A stretch of 15,493 bases of DNA from Colimorpha sp045591485 (GTDB lineage Bacteria; Bacteroidota; Bacteroidia; Bacteroidales; P3). The stretch is from positions 1-15,493 of the forward strand of contig JAZNSV010000178.1 in the NCBI GenBank assembly GCA_045591485.1. Reading direction: 5' to 3'. The position numbers and the translations under genes are program-made. Under the pieces are notes generated by a model. The model was not told the origin of the DNA. It made no database searches and was given only the letters and a program-made list of their open reading frames with translations. Position 1 is the stretch's first letter; every line of letters begins with the position of its first letter. Shown here piece after piece: positions 1-7,129 of this stretch.

Positions 1-41
1 CCAGCGCATACGGCATGCTTGGCATCAACTGGATGTTTTGA
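1..41 (+). CDS. Possible 3' end of an upstream gene (outer-membrane barrel-like C-terminus)
   Basis: The frame starting at base 3 reads SAYGMLGINWMF and stops with TGA at 39-41, five bases before the palindrome. A terminal phenylalanine in a short alternating aromatic/hydrophobic strand is the usual ending of Gram-negative outer-membrane beta-barrels, so this may be the last strand of such a protein transcribed towards the exporter gene. Only twelve codons are visible. One other frame (frame 2) also stays open across this stretch and into the palindrome, so the call rests on residue character and on where the stop falls. Identity is unknown. Confidence 0.35.
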   Translation, partial: SAYGMLGINWMF

Positions 42-45
42 CCGG

Positions 46-161
46 TACCGGTAGTGCATATCAACGATACTTCAACGATATATCAACGATATTTCAACGA
101 TTGTAATCGTTGAAATATCGTTGATATATCGTTGAAGTATCGTTGATATGCACTACCGGTA
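46..161. repeat. Perfect 57-bp-arm palindrome containing 11-bp tandem repeats
   Basis: Bases 46-102 are the exact reverse complement of 105-161, with only GT (103-104) between the arms. Each arm begins TACCGGTAGTGCATA and then carries four copies of TCAACGATA (last copy TCAACGATT) at 61, 72, 83 and 94, an exact 11-bp period, roughly one helical turn. Transcribed, it would fold into a very long hairpin; the 2-nt centre would have to open slightly to form a loop. No T-run follows the right arm, so it is not a textbook intrinsic terminator. It lies between the possible upstream stop (41) and the promoter of the ABC gene. It could be a MITE- or REP-like element, a protein-binding array or an mRNA-stabilising hairpin. 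The sequence does not decide between these. Confidence 0.95.
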
Positions 162-193
162 ATATGCCAAAGCATAACATCAGGTGTACTTTT

Positions 194-227
194 TTGCCCG
201 GTGGGTCGAACATTTTTTGTATTTTTG
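194..227 (+). promoter_or_regulatory. Bacteroidetes-type promoter for the ABC transporter gene
   Basis: TATTTTTG at 220-227 matches the Bacteroidetes -7 consensus TAnnTTTG. TTG at 194-196, 23 bp upstream, can serve as the -33 element. Transcription would begin around 231-235, leaving a leader of only a few bases before the ATG at 238. The motif match is seen directly; its activity is inferred. Confidence 0.6.
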
Positions 228-237
228 CAGCCGCAAT

Positions 238-2073
238 ATGGAGAACAACAATAATACCACCAAGATGGGCATCGGGAGGCTGCTGCGGCGGTTGCTTCCC
301 TTCGTGACGCCCTACCGCTGGCTGCTTGTGGCCACGCTGACACTGACCTTCCTCGGTTCGCTGATGGCGCAGGTGAACGCCGTGGTGCTCGACCGCGCGG
401 TAGACCGCATCAACGCCCTGCTGCACCTCGACGGCGGCTTCCAGTGGGCCGAGGCGGCACGCATTCTCATCGTCATCAGCGCCGTGCTGCTGGGCAAAGA
501 GGTGCTGGCGGCGCTGGTCACCTTCGGCCAGCGCATTTTCGGCGAGAAGATACGCATCAACGTCAGCCGCGACCTCTCGCTGCGCGTGGTGGACCGCATA
601 CTGACCTTCCGCATGGCCTTCTTCAGCCAGGACGGCAACGAGCCCGGCAAGCTGCAGACCCGCATAGACCGCGGCATCATGAGCCTGAGCAACACGGTGA
701 AAAACTTCTTCATCGACATACTGCCCCTCTTCACCAGCGCGGTGCTGGCCCTGGTGCTGATGTATGCCGCCAACGTGTATGTGGGCCTCGTGGCCACGGT
801 CATCATCCCGGTCTACTTCTGGATCACCGCCGTGCAGGGCCGGAGGATGAAGGGCTGGCGCCACCGCGTATTCGGCACCCACCAGCAGCTGAGCCACGGC
901 ATACTGAACATCATAGAGAGCATGGGGGTCATCAAGTCGTTCAACCGCGAGCGCGTGGAGGCCGCCAAGCAGGCCGCCCTGCAGGAGCAGAGCACCGACC
1001 AGCAGATGCAGACGCGCCGCATATCGTTCCTCTACGAGGGGCTGAAGACCTTCGTAGAGCAGATAGGCACAGTGCTCATCATCATACTGACGGCCTACCT
1101 GGTGCTTATAGACTACCCCGGCATGTCGATAGGCAAAATCATGTACCACGTGATGCTCTTTGCCAACGTCAGCGCCCCCATACGCCAGCTGCACCGCATA
1201 TACGACGACCTCAACGACGCGCTGGTCTATGCCGAGGGGTTCTTCGGCCTGCTCGATGCCGACCAGGAGGTGGAGAAGAGCGGAAAGTGGAAAGTGGAGA
1301 ACGGAGAGCGGGTGCAGGGTCGGTTCGAGCTGAAGAATGTGGAGTTCACCTACCCCAGCGGCACCCACGCCCTGCGCGACCTGACGATGACCATAGAGCC
1401 GGGCCGCACCACCGCCCTGGTGGGCCTCAGCGGCGCAGGCAAGAGCACCATAGTGAACCTGCTGGACAAGTTCTACGCCCCCGACAGCGGCAGCATCACC
1501 CTTGACGGCGTGCCCTTGGCCGAGTGGGACACCCAGGTGCTGCGCGACAACATAGGCCTCGTGCTGCAGAAGAACCACATCTTCAGCGGCACCATAGAGG
1601 AGAACATCCGCTACGGACGCCCCGACGCCACCCGCGACGAGGTGATGGAGGCCGCCCGCAAGGCCTATATCTACGACCAGGTGATGGCCCTGCCCGACGG
1701 ATTTGAAAGCAACGCCACGCAGCTCAGCGGCGGACAGCAGCAGCGCATAGCCATAGCCCGCATGTTCCTCAAAAACCCGCCCATCATCTTCCTCGACGAG
1801 CCCACGGCCAGCCTCGACGCCATAGCCACCGAGCAAATCAAAAACTCGATAGACGCCATCAAACAGGGCCGCACGGTGATAGTCATCAGCCACAACATAG
1901 GCCAGATTATCGACAGCGACTGCCTCTACGTGCTCGACACCGGCCACGCTGTGCAGCACGGCTCGCCGCAGGAAGTCTACCGCCAGGGCGGCCTGTACAA
2001 AGAGATATTCGACGCCTCGGCCCGCAGCATGAATGTGGACAAGATAGCCGAGGAGCTGAATGGTTCGGAATAG
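238..2073 (+). CDS. ABC exporter half-transporter (fused permease and ATPase)
   Basis: This is a 611-residue type IV ABC exporter subunit that probably works as a homodimer in the inner membrane; its substrate is unknown. The N-terminal half has about six membrane segments (near 25-48, 73-96, 157-178, 180-200, 272-292 and 300-318). The ATPase domain begins near 362. Its Walker A is GLSGAGKST (396-404), Q-loop Gln444, signature LSGGQQQR (496-503), Walker B IIFLDEP with catalytic Glu521, D-loop SLD (525-527) and switch His552, so it appears fully active. An in-frame GTG at 184 would add 18 residues, but it lies upstream of the -7 box, so ATG 238 is preferred. The linker between the two domains carries a 7-bp repeat array. 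The gene runs opposite to the polysaccharide operon and ends 8 bp from its last stop, so a shared role is not shown. An MsbA-like lipid or a drug-export role are both possible. Confidence 0.93.
   Translation: MENNNNTTKMGIGRLLRRLLPFVTPYRWLLVATLTLTFLGSLMAQVNAVVLDRAVDRINALLHLDGGFQWAEAARILIVISAVLLGKEVLAALVTFGQRIFGEKIRINVSRDLSLRVVDRILTFRMAFFSQDGNEPGKLQTRIDRGIMSLSNTVKNFFIDILPLFTSAVLALVLMYAANVYVGLVATVIIPVYFWITAVQGRRMKGWRHRVFGTHQQLSHGILNIIESMGVIKSFNRERVEAAKQAALQEQSTDQQMQTRRISFLYEGLKTFVEQIGTVLIIILTAYLVLIDYPGMSIGKIMYHVMLFANVSAPIRQLHRIYDDLNDALVYAEGFFGLLDADQEVEKSGKWKVENGERVQGRFELKNVEFTYPSGTHALRDLTMTIEPGRTTALVGLSGAGKSTIVNLLDKFYAPDSGSITLDGVPLAEWDTQVLRDNIGLVLQKNHIFSGTIEENIRYGRPDATRDEVMEAARKAYIYDQVMALPDGFESNATQLSGGQQQRIAIARMFLKNPPIIFLDEPTASLDAIATEQIKNSIDAIKQGRTVIVISHNIGQIIDSDCLYVLDTGHAVQHGSPQEVYRQGGLYKEIFDASARSMNVDKIAEELNGSE
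1277..1311 (+). repeat. Five-unit 7-bp repeat array inside the ABC transporter gene
   Basis: Five adjacent heptamers read AGAGCGG, AAAGTGG, AAAGTGG, AGAACGG and AGAGCGG, consensus ARARYGG. They encode roughly residues 347-358 of the exporter (SGKWKVENGER), a hydrophilic stretch in the linker between the membrane and ATPase domains, where extra residues should be tolerated. The unit is not a multiple of three, so gain or loss of a single copy would shift the reading frame. Confidence 0.7.
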
Positions 2074-2081
2074 GATGCCGG

Positions 2082-3893
2082 CTATCGACCGGAAAGTTTT
2101 GAAGACTTGGAATAGAGCACCCGTAGCAGGGCTTCGATGTCGGTGCGGCGCGCCTCGACGCTGTCGGCCGGAGCATCCTGCAGCGGCACGACATTGCGTG
2201 TGACGCAGTCGTAGAAGTAGGCTCCCTCGGGGGTGATATAATTAAGCCGGTTCTTATCGCTGTGCACGGCGAATTGCTTGCGGGCAAGATAGCCACGTCC
2301 AAGCACGTTGCGGCTGAAGGGGAAGTCGGCGGCTGAGAGGTGCATCTGAGCCAACAGAGTGGCGGCAAGGTCGCTCTGGCTCATCAAGCGGTCGACAACA
2401 ACGCCCGTATGCGCCAGCGCACCGCCGAGCCAAAGCATCGGTATGTGGGGAATGGCTATATTGGCGGTGTTCATGCCGTCGGCGAAGATGATGCCATGGT
2501 CGGGCACCACAATCACAAGCAGGCTGTCCCACACAGGAGATGCTTTCAACCCGTCGATGAGCGCCCCGAGGCATGAATCGGTGTAGGCAAAACTGTTGAG
2601 CCGCGCATCGGCAAGGCGCTGCATTGGCACTTCCCAGGGCTCGTGGCTGCTGAGGGTGAGCACGGTGGAGAAGAACGGCCGCTCGTCGGGTATAAGGTCT
2701 GGCCGAAGCAGGTGCTCGTCGGGCACGCCCCAGGCACTCGTGTACATCGACTTTGGGAAGGCATCGCCGCCGAGGACGGAAGAGAAGCCCGTCTCGGAAA
2801 AATACATGCGCATATTGGTGAAGTCGATGTCGCCGCCATAGACGAGCTTGGTGGCATAGCCTTCGGCCTTGAGCGACGAGGCGATGGATGGCAGGTTGCG
2901 GCAGAGGTCGGGACGCTTCATAAGCGTGGTGGTGGGAAGGCCCAGCCAGCCGCTGAGCACCGAAACGAGGCCGCGGTCTGTGCGGTAGCTGTTGGCCCAG
3001 CAGTTGGAGAAATAGACGCCCTGCGGGATGAGGCTGTGCAGGCATGGAGCCACACTGTCGGAGCCTACCACACCCAGGCCTGCGCCCTCCCAGATGACAA
3101 GGAGAATGTCGGGCCGGGGATTGTTGAGCAGAACAGTATCCAGCGTGGTGTCGGGCTCGAAAGCCGGAGCCACCATGGTCTCGGCCTCGTCATCGGGCAC
3201 AATGTTGAACTCGGAACCGAGATCCTGTACCTTGAAGAGCGAGTGGAACATATTGAACGTCGGGTTGAGGGCCGCATGGTTGCAGAAAGGATACTTGGAA
3301 AAATAGGCATAGGAGGGATTGGCCGTGGACTCGGAGAGGCCTCCGCGCATGCCGAGAAACATCAGAGCCACCATCGGCAGCAGCCAGAGGCAATGCCACA
3401 CGCGGCGCGGAGAGTCGAGCCGCTGAGGCGTGGCACGGCGCAGACGGCGGCAATAGTGCAAGATAATGCCTCCGACAACAAGAAAGGCCAAAACAATGGC
3501 CCACACCGGAAGGCTGGCGAGCATATCCTTGGGTTTGGCGGCATAGATAAGGTCGTTGGCGTCGAGTTTGGCTCCCCAGAAGCTGTAGAGGATGGTGTCG
3601 GCCACAAAGATGAATGCCAGCACAACAGCCACCAACACATAGTAGGGCATCAGCACCTTGCGCAGCGGAAAACGGTGGAAGAAATAGCTGACAAACAGCA
3701 CCAACGCGGGCAAAAGCAGAAGATAGCAGGCCGTGGCCACATCGAGCCGCAGACCATGCCACAAAGCGGCCACACACGAACCGAACGGCGCACCGGCCGC
3801 CATAGAGAAGTTGAAGAGCATGAAGACCACCTTCTGCGTCACAAATATGAGCAGCAACGTCACAAAAAGACGAAGGAGGACCTTGAACCTCAT
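2082..3893 (-). CDS. LtaS-like membrane phosphotransferase (alkaline phosphatase/sulfatase superfamily)
   Basis: This 603-residue protein has about five N-terminal membrane segments (near 5-25, 49-72, 80-101, 128-148 and 166-181) followed by an extracytoplasmic sulfatase-fold domain from about 260. That is the layout of lipoteichoic acid synthase and of periplasmic phosphoglycerol or phosphoethanolamine transferases. Visible active-site elements are Glu269 (VIWEGAG), the probable catalytic nucleophile Thr305 (SYRTDRG), YGGD (352-355), HEPW (417-420) and the metal pair Asp465-His466 (VVPDHG). It is the last gene of the operon, 9 bp after the dehydratase, with an A-rich, GGA-containing leader just before the ATG. 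Position suggests it decorates the polysaccharide or a membrane glycolipid with a phospho-alcohol; this is inference. Bacteroidetes have no lipoteichoic acid, so the LtaS name should not be taken as function. A hydrolase role is the alternative. Confidence 0.85.
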   Translation of the reverse strand: MRFKVLLRLFVTLLLIFVTQKVVFMLFNFSMAAGAPFGSCVAALWHGLRLDVATACYLLLLPALVLFVSYFFHRFPLRKVLMPYYVLVAVVLAFIFVADTILYSFWGAKLDANDLIYAAKPKDMLASLPVWAIVLAFLVVGGIILHYCRRLRRATPQRLDSPRRVWHCLWLLPMVALMFLGMRGGLSESTANPSYAYFSKYPFCNHAALNPTFNMFHSLFKVQDLGSEFNIVPDDEAETMVAPAFEPDTTLDTVLLNNPRPDILLVIWEGAGLGVVGSDSVAPCLHSLIPQGVYFSNCWANSYRTDRGLVSVLSGWLGLPTTTLMKRPDLCRNLPSIASSLKAEGYATKLVYGGDIDFTNMRMYFSETGFSSVLGGDAFPKSMYTSAWGVPDEHLLRPDLIPDERPFFSTVLTLSSHEPWEVPMQRLADARLNSFAYTDSCLGALIDGLKASPVWDSLLVIVVPDHGIIFADGMNTANIAIPHIPMLWLGGALAHTGVVVDRLMSQSDLAATLLAQMHLSAADFPFSRNVLGRGYLARKQFAVHSDKNRLNYITPEGAYFYDCVTRNVVPLQDAPADSVEARRTDIEALLRVLYSKSSKLSGR

Positions 3894-3902
3894 GTTCCTT
3901 TT

Positions 3903-5828
3903 TTAGTCTTGCTTCTTGTCGAGCTGGCAGTAGACGGAGTTGTTGCTGAGGAATTCGGGTACGATGTCCTTCATCTTGCCGACGATCTTCATATCGTCCA
4001 TGCCCTCGAGGATAGTCCAGAGTTCGTTGTACTCACGGTCGATGGCATCGAGAGGATAGCGGCGCACCTGGGCTCGCATAATCTTGGGATGATAGGTGGG
4101 TATGGTGTTTTCTTTGGTAGCCAGCAGCTCCTCGTAGAGTTTTTCGCCGGGACGCAGGCCGATTTCCTTGATTTCGATATTGTGCATACCGCTGAGCTGT
4201 ATCATCTTGCGGGCCATGTCGTAGATTTTGACCGGCTTGCCCATGTCGAAGACAAAGATGTCGCCGCCTTCGCCCATGGCGCCGGCTTCGAGCACGAGGT
4301 TGCACGCCTCGGGTATGGTCATGAAGTAGCGGATAATGTCGCGGTGGGTGACTGTGAGCGGGCCACCGGCGGCAAGCTGCTTTTTGAAGAGGGGTATGAC
4401 TGAGCCGTTGGAGCCGAGCACATTGCCGAAGCGGGTGGTGACAAAGTGGGTCTGGTCGGTGGAGCGGCTTTGGATGTAGATTTCGGCCATGCGTTTGGTT
4501 GCGCCCATGACGTTGGTTGGGTTGACGGCCTTGTCGGTGCTTATCATGACGAACTTCTGCACACCGTATTTCACACTGAGGTCGGCCATGTTGCGTGTGC
4601 CGAAGACGTTGACATAGACAGCCTCGTAGGGGTTTTCTTCCATGAAGGGCACGTGCTTGTAGGCGGCAGCATGGTAGACGAGGTTGGGGCGATAGAGCTG
4701 GAAGACCTCTTCCATGCGAGCGTGGTCTTTGACGTTGGCTATGACGAATTCCATCTTGTCGAGACGGTCGGCAAAGGTGTTGCGCAGTTCGAACTGCAGG
4801 TCGTACATGGGACTTTCGGCCTGGTCGAGCATAACGACTTTCTTGGGCTTGTAAAGCATCAGCTGACGGCAAATCTCCGAGCCGATGGAGCCAGCAGCGC
4901 CGGTGACAAGCACCACCTTGTCTACAACCTCGCGGACGATGTTGACGTTGTCCATCTTGATGGGTTCGCGTTCGAGCAGGTCCTCGATGCGGATGTCCTG
5001 AATCTGGTTGGCCGAGAAGGAGCCGTTGAGCCAGGTGCTGACATGGGGCACAGCCTTGACCGAAAGGCCGAGGTCGAGGCCTCGGTTGGTGATGGCCTGC
5101 TTGTGGATCATGCGTATCGACGGGATGGCGATGATGAGCTGCGAGATGCCCTTGCGCTTGATGAATTCAGGCGTGAGCACAGAGCGGGCACGCATGACGG
5201 GCACGCCGTTGAGCTCCTGGTTGACCTTCGACATATCGTCGTCGATAAAAGCCTCGACATGATACTCGTGGGTGGGGTCTTGATGCAGGGCGTTATAGGC
5301 GATGATGCCTGCTGCACCGGCACCATAGATGACGGCATTGACCGTGGTGCGACGGCGACGGAAATAGTCGTTGTAGACGCGCTGCATAAAGAGACGCGAG
5401 ATAATCATCATGAAGCCGAGAATCATGTAGAGCGTCAGCGACTCGCGGTAGGAAAGCAGATACTGCTTGGCGATGATGGGTGGACGGAACTGGTTGTTGA
5501 CCATGTTGACAGCCCAGTAGAGCATCATCGGTCCGAGGGTGACGATAAGAATCTTGTAGATATCGCGCATGCCTGCGTGGCGGATGATGCCGCGATAGGA
5601 ACCGGTGAAGAAAAAGAAGAGCAACGTCACCATGAGCGAGATGATGATCTGCACAGCGGTGCCGCGCATACTGAGATTGGCCACGCCGCCTGCGCGGAAG
5701 GCTTCCATCAGCACGTATGCCAAGAAGAACATGGCCACGTCGAGCGCAAAGATGAGCCACTGCGGAAGGGTGCTGTGACGGTATTTCTTCACAAGAAGGA
5801 ATGTCAGTTTTTTGTACCACTTATTCAT
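3903..5828 (-). CDS. wbpM: Membrane-anchored UDP-HexNAc 4,6-dehydratase (WbpM/CapD/PglF type)
   Basis: This 641-residue protein has the family's usual large form: four membrane segments in the first 150 residues, a nucleotide-binding domain with YGAGAAG (168-174), then a short-chain dehydrogenase-like domain with VTGAAGSIG (308-316). The catalytic region reads HAAAYKHVP (386-394), STDK (430-433) and NVMGATKR with Met441 and Lys445. Met in place of the usual catalytic Tyr is normal for WbpM, CapD and PglF, so it is not a defect. These enzymes convert UDP-GlcNAc to UDP-2-acetamido-2,6-dideoxy-4-hexulose, a precursor of QuiNAc, FucNAc or diamino sugars. No reductase (WbpV/WbpK-like) or C4-aminotransferase of the following step is in the window. 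The ATG follows an A-rich leader 23 bp after wbpA, without an evident Shine-Dalgarno site. The exact stereochemistry of the product cannot be read from sequence. Confidence 0.92.
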   Translation of the reverse strand: MNKWYKKLTFLLVKKYRHSTLPQWLIFALDVAMFFLAYVLMEAFRAGGVANLSMRGTAVQIIISLMVTLLFFFFTGSYRGIIRHAGMRDIYKILIVTLGPMMLYWAVNMVNNQFRPPIIAKQYLLSYRESLTLYMILGFMMIISRLFMQRVYNDYFRRRRTTVNAVIYGAGAAGIIAYNALHQDPTHEYHVEAFIDDDMSKVNQELNGVPVMRARSVLTPEFIKRKGISQLIIAIPSIRMIHKQAITNRGLDLGLSVKAVPHVSTWLNGSFSANQIQDIRIEDLLEREPIKMDNVNIVREVVDKVVLVTGAAGSIGSEICRQLMLYKPKKVVMLDQAESPMYDLQFELRNTFADRLDKMEFVIANVKDHARMEEVFQLYRPNLVYHAAAYKHVPFMEENPYEAVYVNVFGTRNMADLSVKYGVQKFVMISTDKAVNPTNVMGATKRMAEIYIQSRSTDQTHFVTTRFGNVLGSNGSVIPLFKKQLAAGGPLTVTHRDIIRYFMTIPEACNLVLEAGAMGEGGDIFVFDMGKPVKIYDMARKMIQLSGMHNIEIKEIGLRPGEKLYEELLATKENTIPTYHPKIMRAQVRRYPLDAIDREYNELWTILEGMDDMKIVGKMKDIVPEFLSNNSVYCQLDKKQD

Positions 5829-5851
5829 AGGCTATTGGATTAAAGTTTTTT

Positions 5852-7129
5852 TTAAAGTCTTGAATCTATTATTTCGCGAGGCAGTATGCCCTTGACATCG
5901 TAGATTACACCCGGCTGGGGCACCAGCGAGCGCAAGTCGAGCCCGGCGAAGACGTCGTGGGCAACAGCCAGTATGGCAGCATCGAAGCGGCCGGAAGGCA
6001 GAGTGGCTGTCACCTTGATGCCGTATTCGTCGCCGACACGCTCAGACGATACCCATGGGTCGCATACGGTGATATTAGCCGAATATTCGTGCAATGTGTT
6101 GTAGACATCAACCACCTTGGTGTTGCGTATGTCGGGACAGTTTTCTTTGAAAGAAAAGCCGAGGATGAGTATGCGTGCGTCTTTGACGGGGACACCCTTG
6201 AGGTTCATCTGGCGGATGGTCTGGTTGGCCACGTAGTTGCCCATGCTGTTGTTCACACGGCGGGCGTTGCTCATCACACGCGGCAACACTCCATAGAGCT
6301 GCGAGCGCTCGATGAGGTAGTAGGGGTCGACGCTGATGCAATGGCCGCCGACAAGGCCAGGCTGCATACGGATGAAGTTCCACTTGCTGGCGGCGGCGTC
6401 GAGCACATCGTGCGTGTCGATGCCCATGGCGTTGAATATCTTCGACAGTTCGTTGACGAAAGCTATATTGACATCGCGCTGCGTGTTTTCTATTATCTTC
6501 GAAGCCTCGGCCACCTTGATGCTCGGAGCTTTATGTGTGCCGCCCAAAAGTACGCTGTTGTACATCGAGTCAATCAAGTCGGCGGCTTCGGGTGTCGATC
6601 CAGAAGTCACTTTCTTGATGGTCTCCACATGGTGGGTTTTGTCGCCGGGGTTGATGCGCTCGGGGCTGTAGCCGCCGTAGAAATCGACGTTGAACCGCAG
6701 CCCACTGACACGCTCCACAACCGGCAGGCAGGTCTCCTCGGTCACACCGGGATAAACAGTGCTTTCATATACGACGATATCGCCACGCGATATAACCTTG
6801 CCCACCACATCGGAAGCGCCGATGAGGGGTTTGAGGTCGGGGCGGTTGTTGTCGTCGACCGGTGTGGGGACAGCGACAACATACACATTACAATGGCGAA
6901 TATCATCAAGCGAAGAGGTGCAGCGGAAGCCGTGTTTACTTATGGCTTCCTGCAGCAGGTCGTCCTCTACCTCGAGGGTATCGTCATGTCCTCGCATCAA
7001 GGCATCTACACGATGACTGTTTATATCAAAGCCAACCGTAGGATACTTAGTGGAAAAGAGGCGCGCAAGCGGTAGGCCTACGTAGCCAAGGCCTATAACG
7101 CAGATCTTTATGTCACTGAGAGCTATCAT
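5852..7129 (-). CDS. wbpA: UDP-GlcNAc 6-dehydrogenase (WbpA/TviB-type)
   Basis: This 425-residue protein is a complete nucleotide-sugar 6-dehydrogenase. The N-terminal Rossmann motif is GLGYVG (13-18), followed by STVYPG (123-128), SPER (155-158) and the catalytic cysteine in GGHCISVDPYYL (Cys264). The C-terminal UDP-binding domain starts near 325. It oxidises C6 of UDP-GlcNAc to UDP-GlcNAcA by two NAD+-dependent steps in the cytoplasm. The KWNF..QPGLVGGHC context is closer to the WbpA/TviB/WbpO group than to UDP-glucose dehydrogenase, and the adjoining wbpB, wbpD and wbpE homologues support the WbpA assignment. Its ATG overlaps the wbpE stop in an ATGA (7126-7129), so translation is probably coupled. 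UDP-ManNAc dehydrogenase (WecC) is the less likely alternative. Confidence 0.92.
   Translation of the reverse strand: MIALSDIKICVIGLGYVGLPLARLFSTKYPTVGFDINSHRVDALMRGHDDTLEVEDDLLQEAISKHGFRCTSSLDDIRHCNVYVVAVPTPVDDNNRPDLKPLIGASDVVGKVISRGDIVVYESTVYPGVTEETCLPVVERVSGLRFNVDFYGGYSPERINPGDKTHHVETIKKVTSGSTPEAADLIDSMYNSVLLGGTHKAPSIKVAEASKIIENTQRDVNIAFVNELSKIFNAMGIDTHDVLDAAASKWNFIRMQPGLVGGHCISVDPYYLIERSQLYGVLPRVMSNARRVNNSMGNYVANQTIRQMNLKGVPVKDARILILGFSFKENCPDIRNTKVVDVYNTLHEYSANITVCDPWVSSERVGDEYGIKVTATLPSGRFDAAILAVAHDVFAGLDLRSLVPQPGVIYDVKGILPREIIDSRL

Noticed and set aside
46..161. CRISPR array
   Set aside because: The repeats are 9-11 bp with no unique spacers and are mirrored into a palindrome.
94..1959. 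Long minus-strand open frame (621 codons) across the ABC gene, and similar long plus-strand frames at 2643-4403, 4446-5843, 5957-7075 and 11908-13488
   Set aside because: These lie antisense to genes with complete family motifs. Their His/Val/Leu/Ala-rich translations are what GC-rich codon bias gives on the opposite strand.
2074..2092. Intrinsic terminator between the converging ABC and LtaS-like genes
   Set aside because: Only a 4-bp CCGG/CCGG pairing with a short T-run could be found, and most of it lies within coding sequence. The 8-bp gap leaves little room.
4580..4590. Met441 in place of Tyr in the dehydratase active site, as a possible inactivating change (approximate position)
   Set aside because: Met at this position is normal for the large WbpM/CapD/PglF dehydratases.
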